Shown in pieces: positions 27,121 to 35,854 of a stretch of DNA of 64,000 bases (position 1 is the stretch's first letter; every line of letters begins with the position of its first letter). Source of the DNA: Cellulomonas pakistanensis (GTDB lineage: Bacteria; Actinomycetota; Actinomycetes; Actinomycetales; Cellulomonadaceae); contig NZ_BONO01000007.1 of the NCBI RefSeq assembly GCF_016862755.1, positions 86,442-150,441 of the forward strand, written 5' to 3'. Made by a program: the position numbers and the translations under genes. A model generated the notes under the pieces. The model did no database searches and had not been told where the DNA came from. It was given only the letters and a program-made list of their open reading frames with translations.

Positions 27121-28098
27121 TCAGACCAGGTCGACCCGGTCCGCCTGCGGGCCGCGGTCGCTCTGCCGCACCTGGTACCGGACCCGGTCGCCCTCGTAGA
27201 GCGCCTCACCGTCGCGGACGACCGACACGTGCACGAACAGGTCCGGGCCGCCGTCGTCGGGCGTGATGAAGCCGAAGCCGCGGTCCGCGTCGAACCGCGC
27301 CACGACGCCCTGGCCACCCCGCTGCGGGGCGCGGGAGGAGCGGTCCTGGCCGCCGCGCGCGGGCGCACCCCGGCCCGGGGCGCCGCGTCCGGGCGCGCCG
27401 CGGCCGCCGCCCCGCGCCGACCCGCCGACCAGCCGCACGCCCTGGGCCTGCAGGCCCTTCTCGCCCTCGGACAGGCGGTAGCTCACCCGGTCGCCCTCGA
27501 CGAGCTCGCCGATGTCGTCGGACAGCGTCCGGGCGTGCACGAACACGTCCTGGTCGCCGGAGTCGGGGGTGATGAAGCCGAAGCCCTTGCCGGCGTCGTA
27601 CCAGGTCACGGTGCCGTCGGCACCGTCGTTCCGGTCGGCCGGCTGCCCCGCGCCGGCCACGGACGAGGCCCGCAGCGGCAGGACGTGGTCGGCCTGCGGG
27701 CCCTTCTCTCCCTCGACGACCAGGAACGCGACCGGCTGGCCGTCGGTGAGCACCCCGCCGCCGACGATCGCCGAGCTGTGCACGAAGATCTCGCCGCCGC
27801 CGTCGCCCGGCGTGAGGAAGCCGTAGCCCTTGGCCGGCTCGTACCAGTTCACGGTGCCGAGGACGCCCTGGGCGGTGTCGTCGGCGACGTCGCCGGTGAC
27901 CCGGACGCCGCGGGCCTGCGGGCCGCGGTCGCTCTCGCCGATCTCGAACTCGACGGCCTGGCCCTCGCGGAGCGACGCCGGGCCGTCCTGGCCGACGACC
28001 TCGGACGCGTGGACGAACAGGTCCTCGGCGTCGTCGCCGAGCGCGATGAAGCCGAACCCTCGCTCGGTGTCGAACCAGCGGACGGTTCCCTGCGGCAC
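27121..28098 (-). CDS. Protein with four cold-shock domains
   Basis: The 325-residue protein has four cold-shock (OB-fold) domains at about residues 2-67, 79-142, 161-224 and 263-325. Each has the two nucleic acid motifs: [42 protein letters not shown] and [14 protein letters not shown], and each ends with a DRGPQA or EKGPQA-like loop (EKGLQA in the third). A Gly/Arg/Pro-rich linker (225-262, GRGAPGRG units) separates domains three and four and resembles RGG RNA-binding tails. Single-domain Csp proteins are about 67 residues; four in tandem is rare in bacteria. It probably binds single-stranded RNA or DNA as a chaperone. The GTG at 28098 follows GAGGAG by eight bases. Confidence 0.9.
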   Translation of the reverse strand: MPQGTVRWFDTERGFGFIALGDDAEDLFVHASEVVGQDGPASLREGQAVEFEIGESDRGPQARGVRVTGDVADDTAQGVLGTVNWYEPAKGYGFLTPGDGGGEIFVHSSAIVGGGVLTDGQPVAFLVVEGEKGPQADHVLPLRASSVAGAGQPADRNDGADGTVTWYDAGKGFGFITPDSGDQDVFVHARTLSDDIGELVEGDRVSYRLSEGEKGLQAQGVRLVGGSARGGGRGAPGRGAPGRGAPARGGQDRSSRAPQRGGQGVVARFDADRGFGFITPDDGGPDLFVHVSVVRDGEALYEGDRVRYQVRQSDRGPQADRVDLV

Positions 28099-28200
28099 GG
28101 TGGTACTCCTCGGTGGTGACGGCGGTTGCTGCCACCAGTGTCCCCCTGTCGCGCGCGGTGGACGAACCGCCTCGAAGCGGGCGGGCGGTAGCGTCCTCGC

Positions 28201-28581
28201 GTGGTCCGCCGTCGCAAGGTCTCGTCCCAGGCGTCGCCGTCGACCCGCGCGCGGTACGCGAAGCGCCGGCAGCGCCGGGTCGCCCTGGCGGACAACGACC
28301 TCACCCCGGCGGAGTGGGCCGACCTCGTCGCCGCCTGGGGCGGGGCGTGCGCGTACTGCGGGGCGCCGACCCCGTCGCCGCAGCGCGACTGCGTGCTGCC
28401 GATCTCGCGCGGCGGCCGGTACACGCTGCCGAACGTCGTGCCCGCGTGCGCGTCGTGCAACGCGAGCAAGCACAACGACGAGGTCACGGGGTGGCTCCGG
28501 CGCAAGAAGCTGGACGAGCGGGCGTTCCTGGTCCGGCACGCGACGATCCTGCGCGCCCTGGCGCCGGCCGACCCGGCCTGA
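28201..28581 (+). CDS. HNH endonuclease-like protein
   Basis: The 126-residue protein has a basic N-terminus (residues 1-30) and an HNH zinc module: Cys50 and Cys53 (CAYC), [18 protein letters not shown] with Asn78, and Cys83/Cys86 (CASC) followed by NASKHNDE. The first His of the HNH triad, usually in DHVxPxSRGG, is replaced by Cys64 ([11 protein letters not shown]), which may remove nuclease activity. Family members include stand-alone McrA-like nucleases of unknown role. TAGCGT six bases before the GTG gives a leaderless start. A family B hairpin follows. Confidence 0.8.
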   Translation: MVRRRKVSSQASPSTRARYAKRRQRRVALADNDLTPAEWADLVAAWGGACAYCGAPTPSPQRDCVLPISRGGRYTLPNVVPACASCNASKHNDEVTGWLRRKKLDERAFLVRHATILRALAPADPA

Positions 28582-28605
28582 CGCCCGCGCGGGATGGTGG
28601 CCCCC

Positions 28606-28672
28606 GCGTCGAGTGTCCAGAAACCCGAGCGGTTCGCGCAGGTATGTCCGCCGGGTTCTGGACACTCGACGC
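28606..28672. repeat. Long hairpin, family B copy 2
   Basis: The arms GCGTCGAGTGTCCAGAA and TTCTGGACACTCGACGC pair perfectly over 17 bp and continue over ACCCG/CGGGT; the loop is about 20 bases. It follows the HNH gene and precedes the next gene on the same strand, so it likely ends the HNH transcript. Confidence 0.75.
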
Positions 28673-28788
28673 CCGGCGCGCGCCCGGTGTGACCAGACGC
28701 ACCGTGGGCCCGCGCCCGCCCGCGCCGTAGGATCCTCCGGGCCCCGCGCGACCGCGGCGCCTTCTCCCCACCCCAGGACGGACGGCGC

Positions 28789-30348
28789 ATGAGCGCGCAG
28801 ACGACCACGCCCGCGCAGCACCCGGACGAGCTCGGCGACGAGGGCCTCGACCTCGCGGCGGGCACGGACCTCGACCCGACGGCCGACGTGCCGCCCGGCG
28901 TCGACCCCGTCGAGTTCGCCACCTTCCTGCGGGTCGCCGACCAGGTCGCGGCCCTGCCGCAGACGCACCCGCAGCACGCGGCCGCGCGCCGCGCCGCGTC
29001 GGCGATGTTCAAGGCCGCCAAGAAGCACCGCCGCGGGGAGAAGCGCCGGCTCATCGCCGAGGCCGACGCCGCCGTGGTCGCCGCCACCGCGACGGGCAGC
29101 CCGGGCCGGATCGACGACGAGACCGCCGGCATCCAGATCACGTCGTCCACCACGGGCGCGATCGCCGGCACGCTCATCCGCCCGCGCCCCTGCTACGTCT
29201 GCAAGCAGGACTACACGGTCGTCGACGCGTTCTACCACCAGCTCTGCCCGGACTGCGCCGCGCTGCACCACGCCAAGCGCGACGCCCGCACGGACCTCAC
29301 CGGCCGCCGCGCGCTGCTCACCGGCGGCCGCGCCAAGATCGGCATGTACATCGCGCTGCGGCTGCTCCGCGACGGCGCGGACCTGACGATCACGACCCGG
29401 TTCCCGCAGGACGCCGTGCGCCGGTTCCGCGCGATGGACGACTCCGCGGACTGGATCGACCGGCTGCACGTCGTGGGGATCGACCTGCGCGACCCGGCGC
29501 AGGTGGTCTCGCTCGCGGACCACGTGGCCGCCCAGGGCCCGCTCGACATCCTGATCAACAACGCCGCCCAGACCGTCCGCCGGTCGCCGGGGGCGTACGC
29601 GCGGATCGCCGAGGCGGAGGACGCCCCGCTCGACGCCGACGCCGCGCGGATGATCACGACCTTCGGCCGCACCAGCGACGCGCACCCGCGCGCGCTCGCC
29701 GGGTCGGTCAGCGAGCTGACCAGCCCCGCGCTGGCGATCGAGCGGGCCGCCCGCGCCGCCGCGGACGAGCTGACCGCGCAGTCGCTCACCCGCGAGGCCG
29801 CGAGCCTGGAGCGGCTGGTCGCCGGGACGTCGATCGACGCCGGCGGGCTCATCCCCGACGTCGCGGAGACGAACTCCTGGGTCGCCACGGTCGAGGACGT
29901 CGACCCGATGGAGCTGCTCGAGGTCCAGCTCTGCAACCAGACGGCGCCGTTCATCCTCATCAGCCGGCTGCGGCCCGCCATGGCGGCGTCGCCCGCGCGC
30001 CGGACCTACATCGTCAACGTGTCGGCGATGGAGGGCGTGTTCGCCCGCGGCTACAAGGGCCCCGGCCACCCGCACACGAACATGAGCAAGGCCGCGCTCA
30101 ACATGCTGACCCGCACCAGCGCGGGCGAGATGGTCGACGACGGCATCCTCATGACGGCCGTCGACACCGGCTGGATCACCGACGAGCGCCCGCACCCGAC
30201 CAAGGTCCGCCTGGCCGAGGAGGGCTTCCACGCCCCGCTCGACCTGGTCGACGGCGCGGCGCGGGTCTACGACCCGATCGTCCGCGGCGAGGCCGGCGAG
30301 GACCTGTACGGCTGCTTCCTCAAGGACTACGCGCGCTCGCAGTGGTGA
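28789..30348 (+). CDS. SDR-like protein with N-terminal zinc-ribbon-type segment
   Basis: Residues 1-130 are charged helices; residues 135-156 hold four Cys in two pairs (CYVC, CPDC) that can bind zinc; the Rossmann domain starts at TGGRAKIG (178-185), with [13 protein letters not shown] later and the strand NVSAMEG (Ser412). In place of the catalytic Tyr-x3-Lys there is TNMSK (Thr430, Lys434), with a Tyr at 422 and preceded by a GYKGPGHPH loop, so ordinary dehydrogenase chemistry is doubtful. At 519 residues it is twice the usual SDR length. A large insert (about 270-370) interrupts the fold. Similar long SDRs occur in actinobacteria and eukaryotes with no known substrate. TAGGAT lies some 55 bases upstream as a possible -10. 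Confidence 0.8.
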   Translation: MSAQTTTPAQHPDELGDEGLDLAAGTDLDPTADVPPGVDPVEFATFLRVADQVAALPQTHPQHAAARRAASAMFKAAKKHRRGEKRRLIAEADAAVVAATATGSPGRIDDETAGIQITSSTTGAIAGTLIRPRPCYVCKQDYTVVDAFYHQLCPDCAALHHAKRDARTDLTGRRALLTGGRAKIGMYIALRLLRDGADLTITTRFPQDAVRRFRAMDDSADWIDRLHVVGIDLRDPAQVVSLADHVAAQGPLDILINNAAQTVRRSPGAYARIAEAEDAPLDADAARMITTFGRTSDAHPRALAGSVSELTSPALAIERAARAAADELTAQSLTREAASLERLVAGTSIDAGGLIPDVAETNSWVATVEDVDPMELLEVQLCNQTAPFILISRLRPAMAASPARRTYIVNVSAMEGVFARGYKGPGHPHTNMSKAALNMLTRTSAGEMVDDGILMTAVDTGWITDERPHPTKVRLAEEGFHAPLDLVDGAARVYDPIVRGEAGEDLYGCFLKDYARSQW

Positions 30349-30373
30349 GCTGACCGGCGCGAGGGGGGCCGAG

Positions 30374-30415
30374 ACACCGCGAGGGCGCACGAGCTCTCGT
30401 GCGCCCTCGCGGTGT
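30374..30415. terminator. 42-bp perfect palindrome (bidirectional terminator)
   Basis: Twenty-base arms pair without mismatch; the centre GAGCTC leaves almost no loop. It lies between convergent genes (stops at 30348 and 30436) and begins after CGAG, like the other long hairpins. It likely terminates both transcripts. Confidence 0.8.
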
Positions 30416-30435
30416 GCCGTGCGCCGGCGTGGCCG

Positions 30436-31305
30436 TCAGGCCGGCTCGACCGGCAGCCAGAGCTCGACGGTCGCGGTGCTGAAGTCCGCCGCACGGTCGA
30501 GCACCGCCACGATCTCCGGGCCCTCGCGCAGGCGCCACGGGTTCGACGGGAACCACTCCGTGGCGGTGGCGGCCCAGACGGACTGCAGGGTCGCCGGGTA
30601 GGTGCCCTCGGCGCGGAACACCGCCCACGAGCCCGCCGGCACCGGCAGGACGTCGAGGTCGCCCGGCACCTCGACCGCGTCCGAGACGGCGACGCCGTGC
30701 AGGTACGTCAGCTCGCTCCCCTCGCGGCGGTCGGGGTCGAGATCGGCACTCACGGCGAGCAGCCCGGCTGGCTCGGCGTCGCCGAGCGCCTTGAGGCGCG
30801 CGTGCTCCTCGGGCGCGATCGACGCGACGTGCCGCTGGATCGCCGGGTTGACCCCGGCGTGCACGAGCGGGACGCGGGCGGCGTGTCCCGCGAGGCGGAG
30901 GCCGGGACTGGTGACGAGTCGGACGTCCATGGGTGCTGCTCCTTCGACGGTCAGGCGGAACCTGAGGCGGGGTTGGGACCGGAGGGGACCACCGTCGCGC
31001 CGCGCCTGTCCCGGGCTCACGCCGTGCACCGCGCGGAACGCGCGCCCGAAGGCCTCGGCCGACCCGTAGCCGTACCGCACGGCGATGCCGAGCAGGTCGC
31101 CCCGCCCGTCGACGACCTCCGCCGCGGCGACGGTCATCCGCCGGCGGCGCACGTACTCCGACAGCGGCATCCCGGCCAGCGACGAGAACAGCCGCCGGAG
31201 GTGGTACTCGGTCGTGCCGAGCGAGGCGGCGAGGTCGGCGACGTCGAGGTCGTCGGTGAGGCGGTCCTCCACGACGTCGACGAGCCGGTTGAGCGTGGCG
31301 ATCAC
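30436..31305 (-). CDS. AraC family regulator with GyrI-like domain
   Basis: The 289-residue protein has an N-terminal AraC double helix-turn-helix (LDVADLAASLGTTEYHLRRLF, then AVRYGYGSAEAFGRAFRAVHG) to about residue 105 and a GyrI-like/SOUL-type effector domain from about 128 (VRLVTSPGLRLAGHAARVP) to the end (ATATEWFPSNPWRLREGPEI). Such proteins (Rob, BmrR-like effectors) bind bulky hydrophobic or cationic drugs. GGAAGGGAG precedes the GTG at 31305. It is divergent from the PadR-DrrAB operon and may sense the same compounds. Confidence 0.88.
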   Translation of the reverse strand: MIATLNRLVDVVEDRLTDDLDVADLAASLGTTEYHLRRLFSSLAGMPLSEYVRRRRMTVAAAEVVDGRGDLLGIAVRYGYGSAEAFGRAFRAVHGVSPGQARRDGGPLRSQPRLRFRLTVEGAAPMDVRLVTSPGLRLAGHAARVPLVHAGVNPAIQRHVASIAPEEHARLKALGDAEPAGLLAVSADLDPDRREGSELTYLHGVAVSDAVEVPGDLDVLPVPAGSWAVFRAEGTYPATLQSVWAATATEWFPSNPWRLREGPEIVAVLDRAADFSTATVELWLPVEPA

Positions 31306-31399
31306 GGTGCTCCCTTCCGCGGTCCAGCCTGGCGGCCGCCTCCTGGCCGGCGCCCGATCATCCTGGCCCGATCCGATCAGGATCCGCCGGTATTCAGTG

Positions 31400-31439
31400 T
31401 TGCCAAGTACCGGTACCTAGCGTTACGTTGTACCGGTAG
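31400..31439 (+). promoter_or_regulatory. Promoter and PadR operators of the drug-efflux operon
   Basis: TTGCCA (31400-31405) and TTACGT (31423-31428) form -35 and -10 boxes 17 bp apart. GTACCGGTAC (31407-31416) is a perfect palindrome inside the spacer and GTACCGGTAG (31430-31439) a second near-copy 23 bp further. Binding of the PadR protein encoded next would block the promoter. Confidence 0.6.
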
Positions 31440-31468
31440 TCAGCGACACCGAGTACGGGAGACCTCCG

Positions 31469-31873
31469 ATGGCCAGCCAGATGACCGAGATGCTCAAGGG
31501 CACCCTCGAGGGGATCGTGCTCGCGATCCTCGAGGCCCGGCCGGCGTACGGCTACGAGATCACCGCGCAGCTCCGCGACGAGGGGTTCGCCGATCTCGCG
31601 GAGGGCACCGTCTACGCGCTCCTGGTCCGGATCGAGCAGCGCGGGTTCGTCGACGTCACCAAGGTGCCGTCCGAGAAGGGCCCGCCGCGCAAGGTCTACA
31701 CGCTCAACGCCGCGGGCCGCGCCCAGCTCGACGAGTTCTGGGCCACCTGGGCGTTCCTCGCCGGGCGGATCGAGCACCTCCGCGCGGCGCGCACCGACAG
31801 CACCACGAGCACCACCGGCACCGACTCCGGCAGCACCCACCGCACCACCGACAGCACCGAAGGGGACGACTGA
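31469..31873 (+). CDS. PadR family transcriptional regulator
   Basis: The 134-residue PadR regulator shows TLEGIVLAILEARPAYGYEI, LAEGTVYALLVRIEQRGFV and a wing ending GPPRKVYTLNAAGRAQLDEF, then a Thr/Ser-rich tail of about 25 residues. Proteins of this type repress adjacent efflux genes and are released by drugs. It opens a four-gene operon: the DUF1048 gene starts one base after its stop (ATG at 31875). Confidence 0.92.
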   Translation: MASQMTEMLKGTLEGIVLAILEARPAYGYEITAQLRDEGFADLAEGTVYALLVRIEQRGFVDVTKVPSEKGPPRKVYTLNAAGRAQLDEFWATWAFLAGRIEHLRAARTDSTTSTTGTDSGSTHRTTDSTEGDD

Positions 31874-31874
31874 C

Positions 31875-32243
31875 ATGGTCGCGAAGTGGATCGAGGCCCT
31901 CACGGGCTCGCTCGAGCAGAAGAAGCAGTACCGGCAGGACATGGCGCGGATCAAGGCGCTGCCCGAGCCGTACCGCACCGCCGCGAAGGCCACGCACCGG
32001 TACCTCATGTACTCGGGCGGCGTCACGGACGGTGACTCGATGATCACGATGTTCACCGACCTCGCCGACCTGTGGGAGCGCGCGGCCGCCGACGGCACCC
32101 CCGTCCGCGACGTCGTGGGCGAGGACCCGGTCGAGTTCGCCGAGACCTTCGGCCAGGCGTACGTCGGCGAGCGGTGGATCGACAAGGAGCGCTCGCGCCT
32201 CACGAAGGCGATCGAGGACGCGGAGCAGGACGGCACCCGGTGA
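31875..32243 (+). CDS. DUF1048 protein
   Basis: The 122-residue helical protein matches DUF1048 (KWIEALTGSLEQKKQYRQDMARIKALPEPY near the start, then LADLWERAAADGTPVRDVVGEDPVEFAETF; both given only as the hallmark regions at residues 4-33 and 64-93). The family is almost always found between a PadR gene and DrrAB-type transporter genes; its action is unknown. No membrane helix. It overlaps the next start by four bases. Confidence 0.88.
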   Translation: MVAKWIEALTGSLEQKKQYRQDMARIKALPEPYRTAAKATHRYLMYSGGVTDGDSMITMFTDLADLWERAAADGTPVRDVVGEDPVEFAETFGQAYVGERWIDKERSRLTKAIEDAEQDGTR

Positions 32244-33037
32244 GCGCCACTTCCGGGCCCGCCGCGCCCGCCGTCGCCGTCCGCGGCGTCGAGAAGTCGT
32301 TCGGCGACCTCCGCGTGCTGCGGGGCGTCGACCTCGAGGTGGCGCCGGGGACGATCCACGCGCTGCTGGGCTCCAACGGGGCCGGCAAGACGACGCTGGT
32401 CCGCATCCTGTCGACGCTGCTCAGGCCCGACGCCGGCACGGCCAGCGTGCACGGGTTCGACGTCGTCGGCCAGGCCGCCGAGGTCCGCGAGTCGATCAGC
32501 CTCACCGGCCAGTTCGCGGCCGTCGACGGCATGCTCAGCGGGCGGGAGAACCTCGCGCTGATCGCGCGGCTGCGGCACCTGCCCGACCCGGGCGCGGTCG
32601 CCGACCGCCTGCTCGACCGGTTCTCCCTCACGGAGGCCGGCGGGCGGCGGGCGTCGACCTACTCCGGCGGCATGCGCCGCCGGCTCGACATCGCGATGAG
32701 CCTGATCGGCGACCCGCCGGTCATCTTCCTCGACGAGCCGACCACCGGCCTGGACCCGCAGGCGCGCAACGAGGTGTGGCGGACCGTCGAGGAGCTCGCC
32801 GGCGGCGGCACGACCGTGCTGCTCACCACGCAGTACCTCGACGAGGCGGAGCGCCTCGCCGACCGGATCGCCATCCTGCACGAGGGGACGATCATCCAGG
32901 ACGGCACGCTCGCCGAGCTCAAGCGACTCCTCCCGCCCGCGCGGGTCGAGTACGTCGAGAAGCAGCCCACGCTCGAGGACGTCTTCCTCGCCCTCGTCGG
33001 CGCCGGCGACCAGCCGGCCGGGAAGGACCCGCGATGA
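32240..33037 (+). CDS. ABC transporter ATP-binding protein (DrrA type)
   Basis: The 265-residue protein has Walker A GSNGAGKTT, signature YSGGMRRRLDIAM, Walker B VIFLDEPTTGLDPQ and the DrrA-specific C-terminal part with PTLEDVFLALVG. DrrA proteins power export of antibiotics or lipids with an ABC-2 permease. GTG at 32240 overlaps the preceding stop (GTGA) and its own stop overlaps the next start (ATGA). Confidence 0.93.
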   Translation: MSATSGPAAPAVAVRGVEKSFGDLRVLRGVDLEVAPGTIHALLGSNGAGKTTLVRILSTLLRPDAGTASVHGFDVVGQAAEVRESISLTGQFAAVDGMLSGRENLALIARLRHLPDPGAVADRLLDRFSLTEAGGRRASTYSGGMRRRLDIAMSLIGDPPVIFLDEPTTGLDPQARNEVWRTVEELAGGGTTVLLTTQYLDEAERLADRIAILHEGTIIQDGTLAELKRLLPPARVEYVEKQPTLEDVFLALVGAGDQPAGKDPR

Positions 33038-33801
33038 GCACCGCCCACGTCGTCGGCGACACCGTCGCCCTCACCGACCGCTCGCTGCGGCACATCCTGC
33101 GCAGCCCCGACACGATCATCACGACCGCGGTCACCCCGGTCGCCCTCATGCTGCTGTTCGTCTACGTGTTCGGCGGCGCGATCCACGGCGGGTCCACCGC
33201 CTCGTACGTCGACTACCTGCTGCCCGGCATCCTGCTCATCACCATCGCGTCGGGCGTCGCGTACACCGCGTACCGGCTGTTCCTCGACCTGCAGGGCGGG
33301 ATCGTCGAGCGGTTCCAGTCCATGCCGATCGCCCGGCCGAGCGCCCTGTGGGCGCACGTGCTGACCTCCATGGCGGCCAACCTCACGTCGGTCGTGCTCG
33401 TCGTCGGGATCGCCCTGCTCATGGGGTTCCGCACGGGGGCGTCGGTGCTCGCGTGGCTGGCGGTCGCCGGCATCCTGGTCCTGTTCACGCTCACGCTGAC
33501 CTGGATCGCGGTGCTCGCGGGGCTGTCCGCCAAGACGGTGGACGGGGCGAGCGCGTTCTCCTACCCGCTCATCTTCCTGCCGTTCATCAGCTCGGCGTTC
33601 GTGCCGACCGACTCGATGCCGACCGCGGTCGCGTGGTTCGCCGAGCACCAGCCGGTCACGGCCGTCGTCGACTCGATCCGGGCGCTGTTCGCCGGCGAGC
33701 CGGTCGGCGGGGACCTGTGGGTCGCGCTCGCCTGGCTCGTCGGGATCCTGGCGCTGGCGTACGTGCTGGCGGTCCGCGCCTACCGGCGCAAGGTCGGCTG
33801 A
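33034..33801 (+). CDS. ABC-2 type permease (DrrB type)
   Basis: The 255-residue membrane protein has six predicted helices and the ABC-2 features VTPVALMLLFVYVFGGAI, RLFLDLQGGIVERFQSMPIARPS (quoted in part at about residues 84-106) and LPFISSAFVPTDSMPTAVAWFAEHQP, a DrrB signature region (residues 185-211). With the ATPase it probably exports a drug or lipid. Last gene of the operon; a hairpin follows 18 bases after the stop. Confidence 0.92.
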   Translation: MSTAHVVGDTVALTDRSLRHILRSPDTIITTAVTPVALMLLFVYVFGGAIHGGSTASYVDYLLPGILLITIASGVAYTAYRLFLDLQGGIVERFQSMPIARPSALWAHVLTSMAANLTSVVLVVGIALLMGFRTGASVLAWLAVAGILVLFTLTLTWIAVLAGLSAKTVDGASAFSYPLIFLPFISSAFVPTDSMPTAVAWFAEHQPVTAVVDSIRALFAGEPVGGDLWVALAWLVGILALAYVLAVRAYRRKVG

Positions 33802-33818
33802 GCCGACCGCCCGAGGAC

Positions 33819-33862
33819 GCGGGCGGGGCACCGGGGCCGCGACCCCTCCGGCGCCCCGCCCG
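33819..33862. terminator. Bidirectional terminator
   Basis: GCGGGCGGGGC and GCCCCGCCCGC form a perfect 11-bp stem with further pairing inside the 22-base loop. It lies between the convergent permease and amidotransferase genes. Confidence 0.65.
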
Positions 33863-33887
33863 CCTGCGCGTCCGGGTCAGGCGGTGG

Positions 33888-34727
33888 TCACGCGGTGGTC
33901 AGGACGGGCGCGAAGGGCACCAGCTCCTCGCGCCCGTCCTCGACGACCAGGCAGGTGCTCTCCGGGACCTCGAGCCACGCGCCCTTGAGGTCGCCGAGCG
34001 GCTCGGACACCACGATCCGGGTGTCGTCCGACAACCCGTGCAGCACCGGGTTGTCCGGGTACTGCGCCCGCAGCACCGCGACGTCCCGGTTCCGGAACAG
34101 CGACCGCGACCGGCCCTCCGACGAGTAGCGGAACGTCCAGAGCCGCTGTCCGTCGGTCGTCGCGAAGGTCCCCTGCACCGGGTACGCGACGCCGTGCCGC
34201 AGCGCGACGTCCTCGATCAGACCCACCGCGGCAGCGACGGCGGCCGGCGGGTCGTCGGTCAGGCCGAACGTCAGCGCCAGGTAGAACAGCGTCTCCGAGT
34301 CGGTCGATCCCTCGATCAGCGGGTACAGCGCCGGGTCGACGGCCATCCGCAGAGCCCGCTTCAGGGTGCTGAAGCCGTTGATCACGCCGTTGTGCGCGAA
34401 CAGCCACTGCCCGTGCCGGAACGGGTGGCAGTTGGTCTGCTGCACGGCGGTCCCGGTCGTGGCGCGGATGTGGGCGATGACCATCCCGGACCGGATGTGC
34501 TGGGAGAGCTCGCGCAGGTTCCGGTCGCTCCACGCCGGCTCGATGCTCCGGAACAGCCCGGGGATCGGCGAGTGGTCGTCGTACCAGCCGACGCCGAACC
34601 CGTCGCCGTTCATCGGCTCGACGCCCAGCCGGCTGTGCCGGCTCTGCATCACGAGCGAGTTCTCCGGCTTGTAGAGCAGCTCGTCCAGCGTCACCGGCGA
34701 TCCCGTGTACGCGAGCCAACGGCACAT
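33888..34727 (-). CDS. Class II glutamine amidotransferase (YafJ/EgtC-like)
   Basis: The 279-residue Ntn-hydrolase begins MCRWLAY, so that Cys2 becomes the catalytic N-terminal nucleophile after Met removal. GDGFGVGWY, VIAHIRATTG and FAHNGVING are the conserved substrate-pocket segments of the family, and DSETLF closes it. It releases ammonia from glutamine or, as in EgtC, cleaves a gamma-glutamyl amide. No ergothioneine genes are near, so the substrate is open. The ATG follows AGGAGG by six bases. Confidence 0.9.
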   Translation of the reverse strand: MCRWLAYTGSPVTLDELLYKPENSLVMQSRHSRLGVEPMNGDGFGVGWYDDHSPIPGLFRSIEPAWSDRNLRELSQHIRSGMVIAHIRATTGTAVQQTNCHPFRHGQWLFAHNGVINGFSTLKRALRMAVDPALYPLIEGSTDSETLFYLALTFGLTDDPPAAVAAAVGLIEDVALRHGVAYPVQGTFATTDGQRLWTFRYSSEGRSRSLFRNRDVAVLRAQYPDNPVLHGLSDDTRIVVSEPLGDLKGAWLEVPESTCLVVEDGREELVPFAPVLTTA

Positions 34728-34780
34728 GGCGGCCTCCTGTGCGGGGTGGGCCCGCGCCGTCGCGGGCCGCTGGGGCCACT

Positions 34781-34814
34781 GTGCACCGGGGCCTCGCAGA
34801 GCGGCCCCGGCGCA
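34781..34814 (-). terminator. Terminator of the small membrane-protein gene
   Basis: GTGCACCGGGGC pairs with GCCCCGGCGCAC with one mismatch, seven bases beyond the stop at 34821 on the minus strand. Confidence 0.6.
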
Positions 34815-34820
34815 CGGCCC

Positions 34821-35042
34821 TCAGCGCTCGATCGGCGCCTGCTCGACGGCGACCGGCTCGGCCTGCCGGCGGCGCAGCACCACGGAGCCGACGGAGGCGA
34901 CGGCCGCGGCAGCCATGGCGCCCCCGACGAGCCACGAGCCCGCCTCCAGCTGCGTGGCCAGCACGCCCAGGACGAGCAGGAAGCCGCCGAGGCCGAGCAG
35001 GGCGGTCGCCGAGGTGGACGCGGTGGTCGTGTCGGTGTGCAT
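34821..35042 (-). CDS. Small membrane protein of unknown function
   Basis: The 73-residue product has a Thr/Ser-rich N-terminus and two membrane helices (about 15-31 and 37-56), then a short charged tail. I do not recognise a family. A leaderless start fits: TAGGCT ends seven bases before the ATG at 35042. A terminator hairpin follows, which supports the gene being real. It is on the same strand as, and 125 bases from, the TetR gene. Confidence 0.6.
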   Translation of the reverse strand: MHTDTTTASTSATALLGLGGFLLVLGVLATQLEAGSWLVGGAMAAAAVASVGSVVLRRRQAEPVAVEQAPIER

Positions 35043-35167
35043 GCTGGTCAGCCTAGATTCGAGCCCGACCGTGCCGCCTCGGGCGGGCGGCGGAACTTCG
35101 CGCCCCGCCCCGGGGACGAGGACCGGCCCCCGGGTCCACCCCGCGGCGGAGCCCCGACGCCGCCGGC

Positions 35168-35845
35168 CTACGCCTCCGGATCCCAGCGGGACGGCACGAG
35201 GTCCGCGAGCAGCGTGCGGTGCGCCCACCGGGCCCAGGCCAGCGCGCTCCACCCGCCGCGCCGCACCAGCGCGTTCCACGTCTCGGGCCCGAGCACGAGG
35301 GACACCACGTCGGTCGCCCGCTCGACGTCGAGCCCCGGCCGCAGGACCCCGTCCCGGTCGCACGCCTCGACGAGCAGCCGGTGCACCGCGCGCCGCCGGG
35401 CCTCGTCCCGCTCCCACGCCGCGTGCAGCACCGGGTCCCCGACGGCGTGCGCCCGGACCAGGTCCTGCACGGCGGCGGCCCGGCCCAGCAGCTCGGCGGC
35501 CCCGCGGGCGTGCAGGAACACCCGGCGGGCAGGGTCCGGCTCGGCCGCGACGGCGCGCACCCACGGCTGCGCGGCGAGGTCGGGCGCCGCGTCCCGGCGG
35601 TCGGCGCCGTCGACGGCGTGGTCCAGGCAGCCGACGAGGATGTCGGACTTGGACGGGTAGGAGTAGTAGACGGTCTGCACGCCGAGCCCGGCGGCGCGGC
35701 CGATCGCGGTGATCGTCGTCGGCCCGTAGCCGTCGGCGAGGAACAGCCGCGTGGCGGCCTCCGCGATCCGCCCGCGCGACGCGGCTGCCCGCGCGGCGCG
35801 TCCGTCGGCGCGCGGGGCCTCGGTGGCGGTGTCGCTGCTGGTCAC
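35168..35845 (-). CDS. TetR family transcriptional regulator
   Basis: The 225-residue regulator has the TetR helix-turn-helix RGRIAEAATRLFLADGYGPT and ITAIGRAAGLGVQTVYYSYPSK (hallmark area about residues 23-65) and an all-helical ligand domain with a Trp-rich end (LVRRGGWSALAWARWAHRTL). The GTG at 35845 is chosen because TACGAT lies seven bases upstream, a leaderless promoter; the open frame runs further up without support. Its upstream region contains AGCG-N-CGCT-type repeats. Target genes may be itself or the small membrane gene downstream. Confidence 0.88.
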   Translation of the reverse strand: MTSSDTATEAPRADGRAARAAASRGRIAEAATRLFLADGYGPTTITAIGRAAGLGVQTVYYSYPSKSDILVGCLDHAVDGADRRDAAPDLAAQPWVRAVAAEPDPARRVFLHARGAAELLGRAAAVQDLVRAHAVGDPVLHAAWERDEARRRAVHRLLVEACDRDGVLRPGLDVERATDVVSLVLGPETWNALVRRGGWSALAWARWAHRTLLADLVPSRWDPEA

Positions 35846-35854
35846 GTCGCAAAT

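Noticed and set aside
28201..28581. Homing endonuclease or prophage marker
   Set aside because: No intron, terminase or capsid genes lie around it.
35043..35167. A small gene between the TetR gene and the small membrane gene
   Set aside because: No start with a ribosome site and no frame with coding-like codon use apart from shadows.
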